Of a stretch of DNA of 64,000 nucleotides, positions 19,445 through 28,665 are shown one piece after another. The position numbers and the translations under genes are program-made. The DNA is from Sediminibacterium sp. Lineage in GTDB: Bacteria; Bacteroidota; Bacteroidia; Chitinophagales; Chitinophagaceae. The DNA is taken from positions 40,385 through 104,384 of the forward strand of contig QYPL01000018.1 of assembly GCA_007280515.1 (NCBI GenBank), written 5' to 3'. Numbering within the stretch: position 1 is the stretch's first letter; each line of letters begins with the position of its first letter. The notes below the pieces were generated by a model, which made no database searches, was not told where the DNA came from, and worked only from the letters and a program-made list of their open reading frames with translations.

Positions 19445-20291
19445 TGCCTGCCTCCTTTATAGTTACCTTTTTTTGATCTTCCATTCTTCTATTCTCTACT
19501 AAATAAACATATTCTAAATTAAAAAAGTTAGTACTGGCCTTTACATTCAATGTTAAGAAATTACTAGAAGGGTCTTGAATGACGGTGATTACGCGTCCTA
19601 CCATTAATTGAGCGGGGAAGTTAGAAGAGTAGGGGCTTGTGATAACCGTGTCACCTACTTTGGGAGCGGCACTTTTAGAAATATTTTTTAGTACTAAAAT
19701 ATTGGGGTCGGCTCCATCCCATTCTACACTTCCTGCAATTTTATCTCTTTTCAACATCGCACTTACTTTGCTATTACGATGCAGTAAACTCATAATAGTA
19801 CTATAGTTCTCATTCACTTCTACCACCATACCCACAATACTTCCGTCAGGACTAATCGCAGCCATATCTTTTTTGATGCCCTGCTTGCTTCCTCTTTCAA
19901 TGATGATATAATTTTTTTGCAATGTAAAAGTATTGCCCACTACTTTCGCAGGGTAGTAATAGAATTTTCTAATTTTTTCTAAACTATCTCTTCTTGAAAT
20001 TAGGGTACCTAATTTTTTTGTGGTGTCAAAGCCCACAAAATTTTGGGCCAATTGATTTCTTAAAGCCACATTTTCTGCAGTTAATTTTTCGTTAGTTGCT
20101 TTTAAACTAAAGAAATAAGTCCAACTTGAATAGTACTGATTAATATTGCCGGTGACTTGATTGCTCCAGCCACCAAAAAAAGTTTCATGTGTTTTACTAT
20201 TGGAAGACAACATGACTAGTGATACTATTTGAAGTATCAGAAAACTAAAGAAAGTAAAATTTTGTCGTATGAACCCAATGATATTCTTCAT
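19437..20291 (-). CDS. mreC: Rod-shape determining protein MreC
   Basis: A 284-residue bitopic protein: N-terminal membrane helix (about 13-30), a coiled coil (about 65-85, ATNEKLTAENVALRNQL), then the two beta-barrel MreC domains with RGSKQGIKKDMAAISPDG and WDGADPNILVLKNI. MreC is the periplasmic scaffold that activates PBP2. The gene starts 6 bp after mreB. Confidence 0.96.
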   Translation of the reverse strand: MKNIIGFIRQNFTFFSFLILQIVSLVMLSSNSKTHETFFGGWSNQVTGNINQYYSSWTYFFSLKATNEKLTAENVALRNQLAQNFVGFDTTKKLGTLISRRDSLEKIRKFYYYPAKVVGNTFTLQKNYIIIERGSKQGIKKDMAAISPDGSIVGMVVEVNENYSTIMSLLHRNSKVSAMLKRDKIAGSVEWDGADPNILVLKNISKSAAPKVGDTVITSPYSSNFPAQLMVGRVITVIQDPSSNFLTLNVKASTNFFNLEYVYLVENRRMEDQKKVTIKEAGNE

Positions 20292-20297
20292 TTGGTA

Positions 20298-21323
20298 TTA
20301 TCTCATAATAAATGGAAAGCGTTGATAATTCTTAAGTGCAATACCAGTTCCACGCACCACACTTTTCAGTGGATCCTCGGCTACATGAACGGGTAATTTA
20401 ATTTTTTGACTTAATCTTTTATCTAAACCACGAAGTAATGCCCCACCTCCAGTTAAGTACAAACCTCTACGGTATATATCTGACGCAAGCTCTGGTGGCG
20501 TTGTTTCTAAGGCTTTTAAGATGGCCTCTTCAATTTTTAAAATGCTCTTATCTAAAGCTTCGGCTACTTCTTGATAAGTGACCATAATTTGTTTAGGAAT
20601 ACCTGTTACTAAGTCACGACCATTCACTGGCATATCATCTGGAGGATTATCTAAATCCTTTAAGGCAGCACCTACATGTATTTTAATTTGTTCTGCAGTT
20701 CGCTCTCCAATTAATAAACTATGATAACGTCTTAATGCTTCCATGATATCTGCAGTAAATTCATCTCCTGCAATACGAATACTTTGATCACAAACTATTC
20801 CTGCAAGGGCAATAACTGTAATACCAGTCGTACCGCCTCCAATATCAATAATCATATTTCCAACGGGCTCTTCTACATCAATACCAATTCCTAATGCAGC
20901 TGCCATTGGTTCATGAATCATATAAACTTCTTTGGCACCTGCTTGCTCTGCACTATCACGCACCGCTCTTTTTTCAACTTCAGTAATAGAGGAAGGAATA
21001 CAAATAACCATTCTCCAACTTGGAGGAAATAATGGCTTCTTTGGATAAATCATTTTCATCAATTCGCGAATCATTAATTCAGCAGCATTGAAGTCGGCTA
21101 TTACACCGTCTTTTAAGGGACGAATTGTTTTAATACTTTCATGTGTTTTCTCATGCATCAACAAGGCTTTCTTACCCACGCCTAAAACTTCTTTCATATT
21201 ATTCCTATTCAAAGCAATAATAGAAGGTTCATTCACGACTACTTCATCGTTGTGAATAATAAGCGTGTTGGCTGTACCTAAGTCCATCGCTATTTCCTGT
21301 GTAAAAAAATTAAATAATCCCAT
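20298..21323 (-). CDS. mreB: Actin-like rod-shape protein MreB
   Basis: A 341-residue bacterial actin. The phosphate-1 motif MDLGTANTLI, the phosphate-2 motif IDIGGGTTGITVIAL and the adenosine region LTGGGALLRGLD are all intact. It polymerises on the membrane and guides the elongasome. It is the first gene of mreB-mreC-mreD-mrdA-rodA, and its 110-bp upstream spacer (to purD) should hold the operon promoter; no clear TAnnTTTG was found there. Confidence 0.98.
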   Translation of the reverse strand: MGLFNFFTQEIAMDLGTANTLIIHNDEVVVNEPSIIALNRNNMKEVLGVGKKALLMHEKTHESIKTIRPLKDGVIADFNAAELMIRELMKMIYPKKPLFPPSWRMVICIPSSITEVEKRAVRDSAEQAGAKEVYMIHEPMAAALGIGIDVEEPVGNMIIDIGGGTTGITVIALAGIVCDQSIRIAGDEFTADIMEALRRYHSLLIGERTAEQIKIHVGAALKDLDNPPDDMPVNGRDLVTGIPKQIMVTYQEVAEALDKSILKIEEAILKALETTPPELASDIYRRGLYLTGGGALLRGLDKRLSQKIKLPVHVAEDPLKSVVRGTGIALKNYQRFPFIMR

Positions 21324-21433
21324 TGTAGATCTTTATTTGAATAGTTGAAGTTGAATGAAGCAAAATTCATCTAAAATCCTTACAATACAAAGCTTTTTAC
21401 AAATGATTCGCAAAGTTTTTTTAACCCAAAATT

Positions 21434-22717
21434 TTATGCAAACTCGTAGCCAATATCTTTTCTAAAATACATGCCTTCAAACTGAATATTGGATAGTGCT
21501 TTTTGCGCTTTTTCTACTGCCTCTTGAAGGTCTTTGCCTTGGCTAGTCACAGTAAGCACACGACCTCCTTTGGTAACGATTGCGTTATCTTGAAACCCAG
21601 TACCAGCTTGAAATACAAGGCTGTCCGGTAATTTTTGAGCAAGCTCTATTCCTTGAATAGGAAAGTTTTTTTCATAAGACCCAGGATAGCCACCACTTAC
21701 AGCCATCACTGTTGCAAATGCTTCTTCATGATATTGAATATTTACGTCTTCTAAAGTACCATTATCGGCAGCCGCTAGTAGACTTACTAAGTCGGTTTGC
21801 AAACGTGGTAGAATTACTTCAGTTTCTGGGTCGCCCAAGCGACAATTATATTCAATTACATAGGGTTCTCCCTTGCAATTCATAAGTCCAAAGAATACAA
21901 ATCCTTTATACACAAGGCCTTCCTGCTTTATTCCTTGAATAGTGGGCTCCACAATTTGAGTATTTACTTTTGCCATAAAAGCGTCGTCCATAAAGGGCAC
22001 TGGGCTTACGCAACCCATACCACCCGTGTTTAAACCGGTATCTCCTTCGCCAATTCTTTTATAATCCTTGGCATGTCCTATAATTTGATAATGATGGCCA
22101 TCGGTTAAAGCAAATACGCTTACTTCAATACCTTCTAAAAACTGTTCTATTACTACTTTATCGCTAGCTGCTCCAAACTGTTTGTCCTGTAACATTTCTT
22201 TAAAACTCGTCAATGCTTCTTGGTGTGTAGTGGCTATAATAACGCCCTTGCCTGCGGCTAGTCCATCTGCTTTTAATACAATGGGAAGGGCATGAGCGCT
22301 AATATAGGCAAGGCCTTGCTCATAATTTTCAAGCGTAAATTCGGCATAACTAGCAGTAGGTATTTGATGCCTTTGCATAAAATGTTTACTGAAAGCCTTG
22401 CTACCTTCTAACTGAGCTGCTTTGGCAGAAGGGCCAATGATATTAATGTGTTCGGTTAAAGGGTCACCCGTGAAAAAATCATAAATCCCTTTTACAAGTG
22501 GTTCCTCTGGCCCAACTACAATCATTTCTATTTGGTGCTCAATGGCCGCTTTTTTAAGGGCATCAAAATCATTAATTTCAATGGGTAAATTCGTTCCAAA
22601 TTCAGCCGTACCAGGGTTTCCAGGGGCTATAAAAATTTCATCACACTGATGACTTTCTGCCATTTTCCATGCCAAAGCATTTTCTCTTCCACCACTACCA
22701 ATGAGTAAAATATTCAT
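21434..22717 (-). CDS. purD: Phosphoribosylamine-glycine ligase
   Basis: A 427-residue GARS, the second step of purine synthesis, ATP-dependent joining of glycine to phosphoribosylamine. The N-terminus has IGSGGRENALAWK, and the ATP-grasp core shows LKADGLAAGKGVI and EYNCRLGDPETEVILPRL. Full length with no anomalies. No other pur gene is adjacent. Confidence 0.98.
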   Translation of the reverse strand: MNILLIGSGGRENALAWKMAESHQCDEIFIAPGNPGTAEFGTNLPIEINDFDALKKAAIEHQIEMIVVGPEEPLVKGIYDFFTGDPLTEHINIIGPSAKAAQLEGSKAFSKHFMQRHQIPTASYAEFTLENYEQGLAYISAHALPIVLKADGLAAGKGVIIATTHQEALTSFKEMLQDKQFGAASDKVVIEQFLEGIEVSVFALTDGHHYQIIGHAKDYKRIGEGDTGLNTGGMGCVSPVPFMDDAFMAKVNTQIVEPTIQGIKQEGLVYKGFVFFGLMNCKGEPYVIEYNCRLGDPETEVILPRLQTDLVSLLAAADNGTLEDVNIQYHEEAFATVMAVSGGYPGSYEKNFPIQGIELAQKLPDSLVFQAGTGFQDNAIVTKGGRVLTVTSQGKDLQEAVEKAQKALSNIQFEGMYFRKDIGYEFA

Positions 22718-22798
22718 ATTTAAACGGATTGCTGCACGAAAGTAAAATTTATTGAATGGATTTTATTAAATTGAGTCAAATAAATAAAACAAATTGTC

Positions 22799-24301
22799 AT
22801 GACCTCTACCACTCAGAAACACCCCAAGGGATTATATGTTTTATTTGCAACAGAAATGTGGGAGCGTTTTAACTACTATGGTATGCGCGCTATCTTGGTT
22901 TTATTTTTAACCAAGGCCTTATTATTTGACAAAGTTTTCGCCTCCCAAGTATATGGTAGTTATACGGGCTTGGTTTATTTAACACCCCTTTTAGGAGGCT
23001 ATATAGCCGATAGGTATTGGGGTAATAACCGCTCCATCATTGCAGGAGGTCTAGTCATGGCCATTGGTGAATTTGTACTATTTTTTTGTGGGCATTTCTA
23101 TGAAAATGCTGCCTTAGCCATGCCTTTATTTTATATTGGTCTGGGATGTATGATTGCAGGTAATGGTTTTTTCAAGCCTAATATTTCAAGTATGGTAGGG
23201 CAGCTCTATGCCAAGGGCGATTCTAGAATTGACGCTTCTTACACTATTTTTTATATGGGTATTAATACAGGCGGAGCCATTGGCCCCTTCGTCTGTGGTT
23301 TTTTTGGAGACACGGGTAAGTCGGGCGATTTTAAATGGGCTTTTTTCGCAGGCGGCGTTGCTATGTTATTAAGTGTCATTACACAAATAGTTTTTCAGAA
23401 AAAATATTTAGTGAATGCAGATGGGCAGTCCATTGGAGAGGCCCCTAAAGACGCACCGGCTTGGTTTCAAAAAATTCCAGTGATGGTGGGCTTTTTATTT
23501 TTAATTTCTTTAGTCACCATTGCATTAGTATACATTGATATTAAAGTAGTGAGTTATTTATTTTGGTTGTTACTAGCTTGTATTATTTTGATTGCTGTCA
23601 TTATTTTTTCAGATAAATCATTGGATATTATTCAGAAGAAAAAAGTAGCCGTATTATTTACGGTATCTTTCTTTGTTATATTTTTTTGGAGTGCCTTTGA
23701 ACAAGCAGGTGCCTCACTCACTTATTTCGCTTCAGAGAATACACAAAGAGACCTTGGTTTTTTTGTAGTGCCTGCAAGTTTTTTTCAATCGCTGAATTCT
23801 TTATTTGTTGTAACACTTGCTCCCTTAGTGGCATGGGTATGGATTAAACTTGGGAAAGCAAAAAGAGAACCCTCTTCTCCCTTTAAAATGGCCATGGGTT
23901 TAATGCTATTAGCCCTTGGTTATTTATGGATAGCTACTGGAGTGAACGGAGTGGGAACGGGTGTTAAAGTAAGTATGATTTGGTTAATAGGAATGTACAT
24001 GATGCATACATTTGGTGAACTTTGTTTATCACCCATTGGTCTTGCTATATTCAATAAATTAGCACCTATTAAATTTGCTTCATTATTAATGGCAGTATGG
24101 TTTACAGCGAATGCCTTTGCGAATAAATTAGCAGGTGTATTTAGTGCGCTGTATCCAGAAAATGGTAAGGTTACTTCTTTTGCGGGCTATCAAATTAGCA
24201 ATTTGCATGAGTTTTTTATGTTCTTCGTATTCATGGCTGGAATTGCTTCTATTATTTTGTTTTTGATTTCGAATAAATTGAAAAACTTAATGACCCATTA
24301 G
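22799..24301 (+). CDS. POT-family peptide transporter
   Basis: A 500-residue proton-coupled oligopeptide transporter with about 14 membrane helices. The POT signatures are clear: EMWERFNYYGMRAIL (ExxERFxYY) at the N-terminus, GGYIADRYWG, and FYMGINTGGAIGPF. Family members import di- and tripeptides. It stands alone, divergent from purD, and is followed by a repeat-rich gene-free block. Confidence 0.95.
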   Translation: MTSTTQKHPKGLYVLFATEMWERFNYYGMRAILVLFLTKALLFDKVFASQVYGSYTGLVYLTPLLGGYIADRYWGNNRSIIAGGLVMAIGEFVLFFCGHFYENAALAMPLFYIGLGCMIAGNGFFKPNISSMVGQLYAKGDSRIDASYTIFYMGINTGGAIGPFVCGFFGDTGKSGDFKWAFFAGGVAMLLSVITQIVFQKKYLVNADGQSIGEAPKDAPAWFQKIPVMVGFLFLISLVTIALVYIDIKVVSYLFWLLLACIILIAVIIFSDKSLDIIQKKKVAVLFTVSFFVIFFWSAFEQAGASLTYFASENTQRDLGFFVVPASFFQSLNSLFVVTLAPLVAWVWIKLGKAKREPSSPFKMAMGLMLLALGYLWIATGVNGVGTGVKVSMIWLIGMYMMHTFGELCLSPIGLAIFNKLAPIKFASLLMAVWFTANAFANKLAGVFSALYPENGKVTSFAGYQISNLHEFFMFFVFMAGIASIILFLISNKLKNLMTH

Positions 24302-24324
24302 AAGTTTATAAAGCAATAAAAAAA

Positions 24325-24485
24325 TACCAATCCTTCGCTCCCTCTCGCTCTGCTCAAAAGTGCGCTTAGGATTATATTTTATTTATTTACTTTATAAATA
24401 GAGTATTAATCCATAGCCCCTCATTCAACAGACGCTCGCTCGCGTCTTCTTGCTCAGGATTGTATTTATATATTTTACTTTATTT
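24325..24485. repeat. Two imperfect direct copies, period about 88 bp
   Basis: Both copies run from an aatcc-containing start through a GC-richer gctcnctc stretch to aggatt(a/g)tattt...actttat. The clearest matched segments begin at 24368 and 24456. Copy two also has agacgc-tcgctc-gcgtct, a perfect 6-bp hairpin. Confidence 0.6.
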
Positions 24486-24496
24486 CTTTGACCCAC

Positions 24497-24693
24497 TGCT
24501 AATTTAAAGCGTTTGAAAAACAATCTACTTGCGAATTTATGTGAATAGCGTTAAGAAAATATTTCTATACATTGTAAAAAATTGTGTGTTTGAGCGAACC
24601 GAGTTCGCAATTTTTAGATGAATAAAAATGTTTTTAGCGTCATTCACATCGAAGAGCAATAGATTTTTTCAAACGCATTCAATAGCATTAGCA
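24497..24693. repeat. Large imperfect inverted repeat (foldback element)
   Basis: The outer arm tgctaat...gcgtttgaaaaa on the left is complementary to ttttttcaaacgc...attagca on the right, and pairing continues inward through tgtgaat/attcaca, agcgtta/tagcgtc and attg/caat blocks. The centre is the perfect hairpin gcgaac-cga-gttcgc (24594-24608). Arms are about 90 bp each with a few bulges. No ORF lies inside. A MITE-like element or a structured RNA gene would both fit. Confidence 0.7.
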
Positions 24694-24701
24694 ATAAAAT
24701 G

Positions 24702-26639
24702 TTAAAGCACTCCTTTAACAATCTCCTCCACCACTGCAGGATCAAGAAGTGTTGAAGTGTCTCCTAAACTTTTCAATTCACCCTCGGCTACTTTGCGAAG
24801 TATACGACGCATAATTTTACCAGAACGTGTTTTAGGAAGCCCCGATACAAATTGTATTTTATCTGGTTTGGCAATAGGGCCAATGATTCTAGTAACTGTT
24901 TGTAAGATATCTTTTCTAATCATATCGGCACTGCCATGGGTGTCTTGACTATGTGATCCTGTATAAATTACATAAGCATAAATGCCTTGTCCTTTCAGAT
25001 CATGCGGATAACCTACTACTGCACTTTCTACCACACCCGCATGCATGTTAATCGCGTTTTCTACTTCAGCGGTACCAATTCTATGGCCACTTACATTTAA
25101 GACATCATCCACGCGGCCCGTAATTCTAATTTGGCCCAATTCATTTTTTAAAGCACCATCTCCTGTAAAATATAAATTAGGATAAGTGGCGAAATAATTG
25201 GTTCTGCATCTTTCATGGTCGCCATAAGTAGTTCTTATGGTGGCAGGCCAAGGTTGAGTGATACATAAATTTCCTCTGTATAAATTATCTTCCCCAGTAG
25301 TGACTTCTTCTCCTTTATCATCTACTAAAATAGTTTTCACACCAGGCATCGGATAAGTGGCCCAACCTGGTTTGCTCGGCGTAATACCCGCCATATTAGA
25401 AATCATAATGCCTCCTGTTTCTGTTTGCCACCAAGTATCTACAATGGGACATTTTTTCTTACCAATATTTTCATCGTACCAATGCCATGCTTCTTCATTA
25501 ATGGGTTCTCCTACGGTGCCTAATACTTTTAAACTACTTAAATCATGCCCATTCACTGGGCCTAATCCATAACTCATTAAAGACCTAATGGCTGTGGGTG
25601 CCGTATATAAAATATTGACTTTGAATTTATCAATGATATCCCAAAACCTTCCTGCATCGGGGAAAGTAGGAATGCCTTCAAACATTAAGGAAGTACCGCC
25701 TGCACTTAAAGGCGCATACACGACATAACTATGTCCTGTAATCCAACCAATATCTGCGGTGCAAAAAAATAAATCATTGGGTTGATATTGAAAAACATTC
25801 ACAAAAGTATAATTGGTATACACCATATAACCTGCGGTGCTATGCACTACACCCTTGGGTTTACCTGTAGAGCCTGAAGTATATAAAATAAATAAAGGAT
25901 CTTCTGCATCCATCTCTACTGCCTCTATTGAACTGATGCCTTGCGCTTCTACTTTTTTAATTTCATCTTCCCACCAAAGGTCACGGCCTTTTAACATGGA
26001 AACAGCGGTGCTAGTTCTTGTACAAACAATCACATTTTTAATAGTGGTAATACCCACTAGTGCATCATCAATAATAGATTTCAGTGGGATGTCTTTGGCG
26101 CCTCTGTAGGCTCCATCGCAGGTAATAATATAACTGGCTTTCAAATCGTTTAATCTATCTGCTATACTTTGCGCAGAAAAGCCACCAAAAATTACACTAT
26201 GAATAGCGCCAATTCTTGCGCAAGCTAATACAGCAATGGCAAGCTCTGGAATCATGCCCATATAAATACATACTCGATCTCCTTTTTGCACGCCATTATT
26301 AATAAGTACTTGTGCGAATTGACAAACATGCAAATGCAATTGTTTGTAGGTGATAATTCGGTGATTTTCTTTAGCATCATTAGGCTCCCAAATAATGGCA
26401 GGCTTGTCGCCATTATTTGCTAAATGTCTATCGATACAATTTTCAGTAATATTTAATCTACCTCCCTTAAACCATTCTACTTTAGGTTCTGTAAAATTCC
26501 ATTCTAATACCTTATCCCATTTTTTACGCCAAGTAAAATTTTCAGCAATTTTCCCCCAAAATTTTTCTGGATGGTCAATGCTATTTTTATAAGCTTCGTG
26601 GTAAGCTTCTAAGGTTTTAATTTGATAGGGGTAACTCAT
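24702..26639 (-). CDS. acs: Acetyl-CoA synthetase
   Basis: AMP-forming acetate-CoA ligase, about 645 residues. I take the ATG at 26639 (MSYPYQ); the track starts two codons earlier at a GTG. The adenylation motif YTSGSTGKPKGVVHS is near residue 253, WWQTETGG follows, and the C-terminal SGKIMRRILRK (about 609) carries the lysine that is acetylated for control in characterised Acs. It activates acetate for the TCA cycle and glyoxylate metabolism. Divergent from an MFS carrier across about 90 bp, suggesting linked uptake and activation of a short-chain acid. Confidence 0.97.
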   Translation of the reverse strand: MSYPYQIKTLEAYHEAYKNSIDHPEKFWGKIAENFTWRKKWDKVLEWNFTEPKVEWFKGGRLNITENCIDRHLANNGDKPAIIWEPNDAKENHRIITYKQLHLHVCQFAQVLINNGVQKGDRVCIYMGMIPELAIAVLACARIGAIHSVIFGGFSAQSIADRLNDLKASYIITCDGAYRGAKDIPLKSIIDDALVGITTIKNVIVCTRTSTAVSMLKGRDLWWEDEIKKVEAQGISSIEAVEMDAEDPLFILYTSGSTGKPKGVVHSTAGYMVYTNYTFVNVFQYQPNDLFFCTADIGWITGHSYVVYAPLSAGGTSLMFEGIPTFPDAGRFWDIIDKFKVNILYTAPTAIRSLMSYGLGPVNGHDLSSLKVLGTVGEPINEEAWHWYDENIGKKKCPIVDTWWQTETGGIMISNMAGITPSKPGWATYPMPGVKTILVDDKGEEVTTGEDNLYRGNLCITQPWPATIRTTYGDHERCRTNYFATYPNLYFTGDGALKNELGQIRITGRVDDVLNVSGHRIGTAEVENAINMHAGVVESAVVGYPHDLKGQGIYAYVIYTGSHSQDTHGSADMIRKDILQTVTRIIGPIAKPDKIQFVSGLPKTRSGKIMRRILRKVAEGELKSLGDTSTLLDPAVVEEIVKGVL

Positions 26640-26729
26640 ATGCACAGATTGAATAAATAATGATAACCAAATTTACATTTTTCAGTTTAAATATTTAACT
26701 TGAATACTCACTTGCAAACAAATAAAAAT

Positions 26730-28334
26730 ATGGGCCAAGAATCAAAACAAACTAATATCGCTTTTGTGATAGGGGCTTCTTCTATGGGCACCTTAATTGA
26801 GTGGTATGATTTTTACATTTTTGGAATGTTAGCCACCATCATTTCAAAGCAGTTTTTTCCCGCAGATGCAGGTACAGCAGCACTTTTAAGTACTTTGGCT
26901 ATTTTTGCTGCGGGCTTTATTGTAAGACCTTTTGGGGCCTTGGTTTTTGGACGTTTAGGTGATTTGATTGGGCGCAAGCATACTTTTTTACTCACCTTAA
27001 TTATAATGGGGGGGTCCACTTTTGCCATTGGTCTGGTACCTGGTTATGCTACAATTGGATGGGCAGCACCTATCTTGGTATTAATACTTCGTTTATTACA
27101 AGGTTTGGCCTTGGGAGGTGAGTATGGAGGGGCTGCTACTTATGTGGCAGAACATGCCCCCGCTGGACAGAGAGGTTTTTGGACAAGTTGGATTCAAACT
27201 ACTGCAACACTAGGTTTATTTTTAGCATTAGGTATTATTATATTAATAAGAACCAATCAAGGGGTGGAGAAATTTAGTGCAGAGTGGGGTGGTTGGAGAT
27301 ATCCTTTTTGGATTTCCATTTTACTGGTGGGTGTTTCTGTATTGATAAGAATGCGCATGAGTGAATCACCTATGTTTACCAAATTAAAAGCAGAAGGAAA
27401 AACTTCTACGAATCCATTGAAAGAAAGTTTTGGGCAAAAGGCCAATTTTAAAATGGTTTTATTGGCTTTATTTGGAGCGGTGATGGGACAAGGTGTTGTT
27501 TGGTATACAGGACAGTTTTATGCACAAAGTTTTATTGAAACAGTTTGTAAGATTGAGTTTGTGCAATCGCGAAATATTATGCTCATTGCCATTTTAATGG
27601 CTACCCCCTGTTTTGTTTTATTTGGCTGGTTGAGTGATAAAGTAGGCAGAAAATGGATTATGCTTTTGGGCATGTTGCTGGCCATATTCACTTACCGACC
27701 CATCTACCAAACTTTTTTAAATATTTCTAATACCCAAAGCAGAATTGATAAAATTGATTTAGCTAAAACGGTAGCTTCTGCTGTAAAAGCAAAAACGGAT
27801 AGCAAAGACCCTACTAAAATTTATATTACTCAAAGTTTTGACACAGCTTATACAGATGGCGCAGTTTTTAAATATATTAAAACAGATACTTTGAAATTGG
27901 GAGCTACCTATAATGCTTTAATTCCTATTGATTCTTTGAATCCAAGTCTCATTGTATCTAAATCAGCCAAACCAAATGTGGTGGTGGAGAAAACATTGGG
28001 GCATGCTGCTTATTGGGATATGATTTGGTTGGTCTTTATTCAAATTGTTTATGTAACCATGGTATATGGCCCTATCGCCGCTTTCTTAGTGGAAATGTTT
28101 CCTACTAAAATTAGATATACATCCATGTCACTTCCTTATCATATAGGTAATGGCGTGTTTGGGGGATTGGTTCCCTTTTTAGGTACTTTAATAGTGGAGT
28201 TTACTAAAACTACAGCAAGTCCCATGGGAGATTCTCTAGCAGGATTATGGTATCCTATTGGAGTAGCTTCCATATGTTTTATTATTGGACTTTTTTATTT
28301 AACAAATAAAATTGATAAAAATGTAATGGACTAA
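26730..28334 (+). CDS. MHS-type MFS transporter with large periplasmic loop
   Basis: I start at the ATG at 26730 (MGQESKQ); the track's 26700 is a TTG. The 535-residue product belongs to the metabolite:H+ symporter branch (ProP/KgtP/ShiA-like): IGASSMGTLIEWYDFYIFG, GRLGDLIGRK and RLLQGLALGGEYGGA are typical. Between helices 9 and 10 it has roughly 100 extra residues (DNA about 27720-28010), rich in Lys, Asp and Thr, predicted on the outer face. Substrate unknown; the neighbouring acs suggests a monocarboxylate, by inference only. Confidence 0.88.
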   Translation: MGQESKQTNIAFVIGASSMGTLIEWYDFYIFGMLATIISKQFFPADAGTAALLSTLAIFAAGFIVRPFGALVFGRLGDLIGRKHTFLLTLIIMGGSTFAIGLVPGYATIGWAAPILVLILRLLQGLALGGEYGGAATYVAEHAPAGQRGFWTSWIQTTATLGLFLALGIIILIRTNQGVEKFSAEWGGWRYPFWISILLVGVSVLIRMRMSESPMFTKLKAEGKTSTNPLKESFGQKANFKMVLLALFGAVMGQGVVWYTGQFYAQSFIETVCKIEFVQSRNIMLIAILMATPCFVLFGWLSDKVGRKWIMLLGMLLAIFTYRPIYQTFLNISNTQSRIDKIDLAKTVASAVKAKTDSKDPTKIYITQSFDTAYTDGAVFKYIKTDTLKLGATYNALIPIDSLNPSLIVSKSAKPNVVVEKTLGHAAYWDMIWLVFIQIVYVTMVYGPIAAFLVEMFPTKIRYTSMSLPYHIGNGVFGGLVPFLGTLIVEFTKTTASPMGDSLAGLWYPIGVASICFIIGLFYLTNKIDKNVMD

Positions 28335-28379
28335 TGGCCTAAGGCATTATGTTCATTTATTAAAATAAAAAATATTTAT

Positions 28380-28631
28380 ATGAATACAATTAAAAAATTA
28401 TTAGGATATCTATGGATGCTGATAGCACCTAGCATTATTTTGTTTTTACTATATGAGGCTTACGATAAAATTTCTAAAGCCCCTGCTGCATTAGAATCGA
28501 ATGTTATTTTACAGTGGACTATTATATTATTAGTTTTTACACCTATCTGTGTAGGCTTTTTTATATTCGGAGCCTATGCTAGCAAAGGAGAGTATGATCA
28601 ATTGCCGGCCGTTTCTACCGAAATCGATTAA
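28380..28631 (+). CDS. Small two-helix membrane protein next to the MFS gene
   Basis: An 83-residue protein with two membrane helices (about 10-27 and 43-66) and an acidic tail. I do not recognise a characterised family. It begins 45 bp after the MFS stop on the same strand and is probably co-expressed, so it may be an accessory subunit of that carrier. Confidence 0.65.
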   Translation: MNTIKKLLGYLWMLIAPSIILFLLYEAYDKISKAPAALESNVILQWTIILLVFTPICVGFFIFGAYASKGEYDQLPAVSTEID

Positions 28632-28653
28632 TGGTAAAATCATTTTATATAAG

Positions 28654-28661
28654 TAGTTTTG
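28654..28661 (+). promoter_or_regulatory. -7 element TAGTTTTG, 4 nt before the ABC ATPase ATG
   Basis: A perfect TAnnTTTG on the plus strand, then agct, then ATG at 28666. It is the only plus-strand case of the 4-nt geometry found, which makes a strand-related artefact unlikely. Confidence 0.5.
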
Positions 28662-28665
28662 AGCT

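Larger units (their letters stand above)
24302..24701. other. Gene-free repeat block (about 400 bp)
   Basis: No credible ORF lies between the POT transporter and acs. The left half holds an imperfect tandem repeat, the right half a large foldback element; each is listed separately. Their composition differs from the coding flanks, and the block looks like inserted or dispersed repeat DNA. Confidence 0.7.

Noticed and set aside
21324-21433. Promoter of the mre operon
   Set aside because: Only loose matches (such as TAAGGATTTT) to the -7 element were seen on the minus strand; none is good enough to annotate.
24301-24701. CRISPR array or tRNA in the gene-free block
   Set aside because: The repeats are only two diverged copies without regular spacers, and no cloverleaf or conserved tRNA motifs were found.
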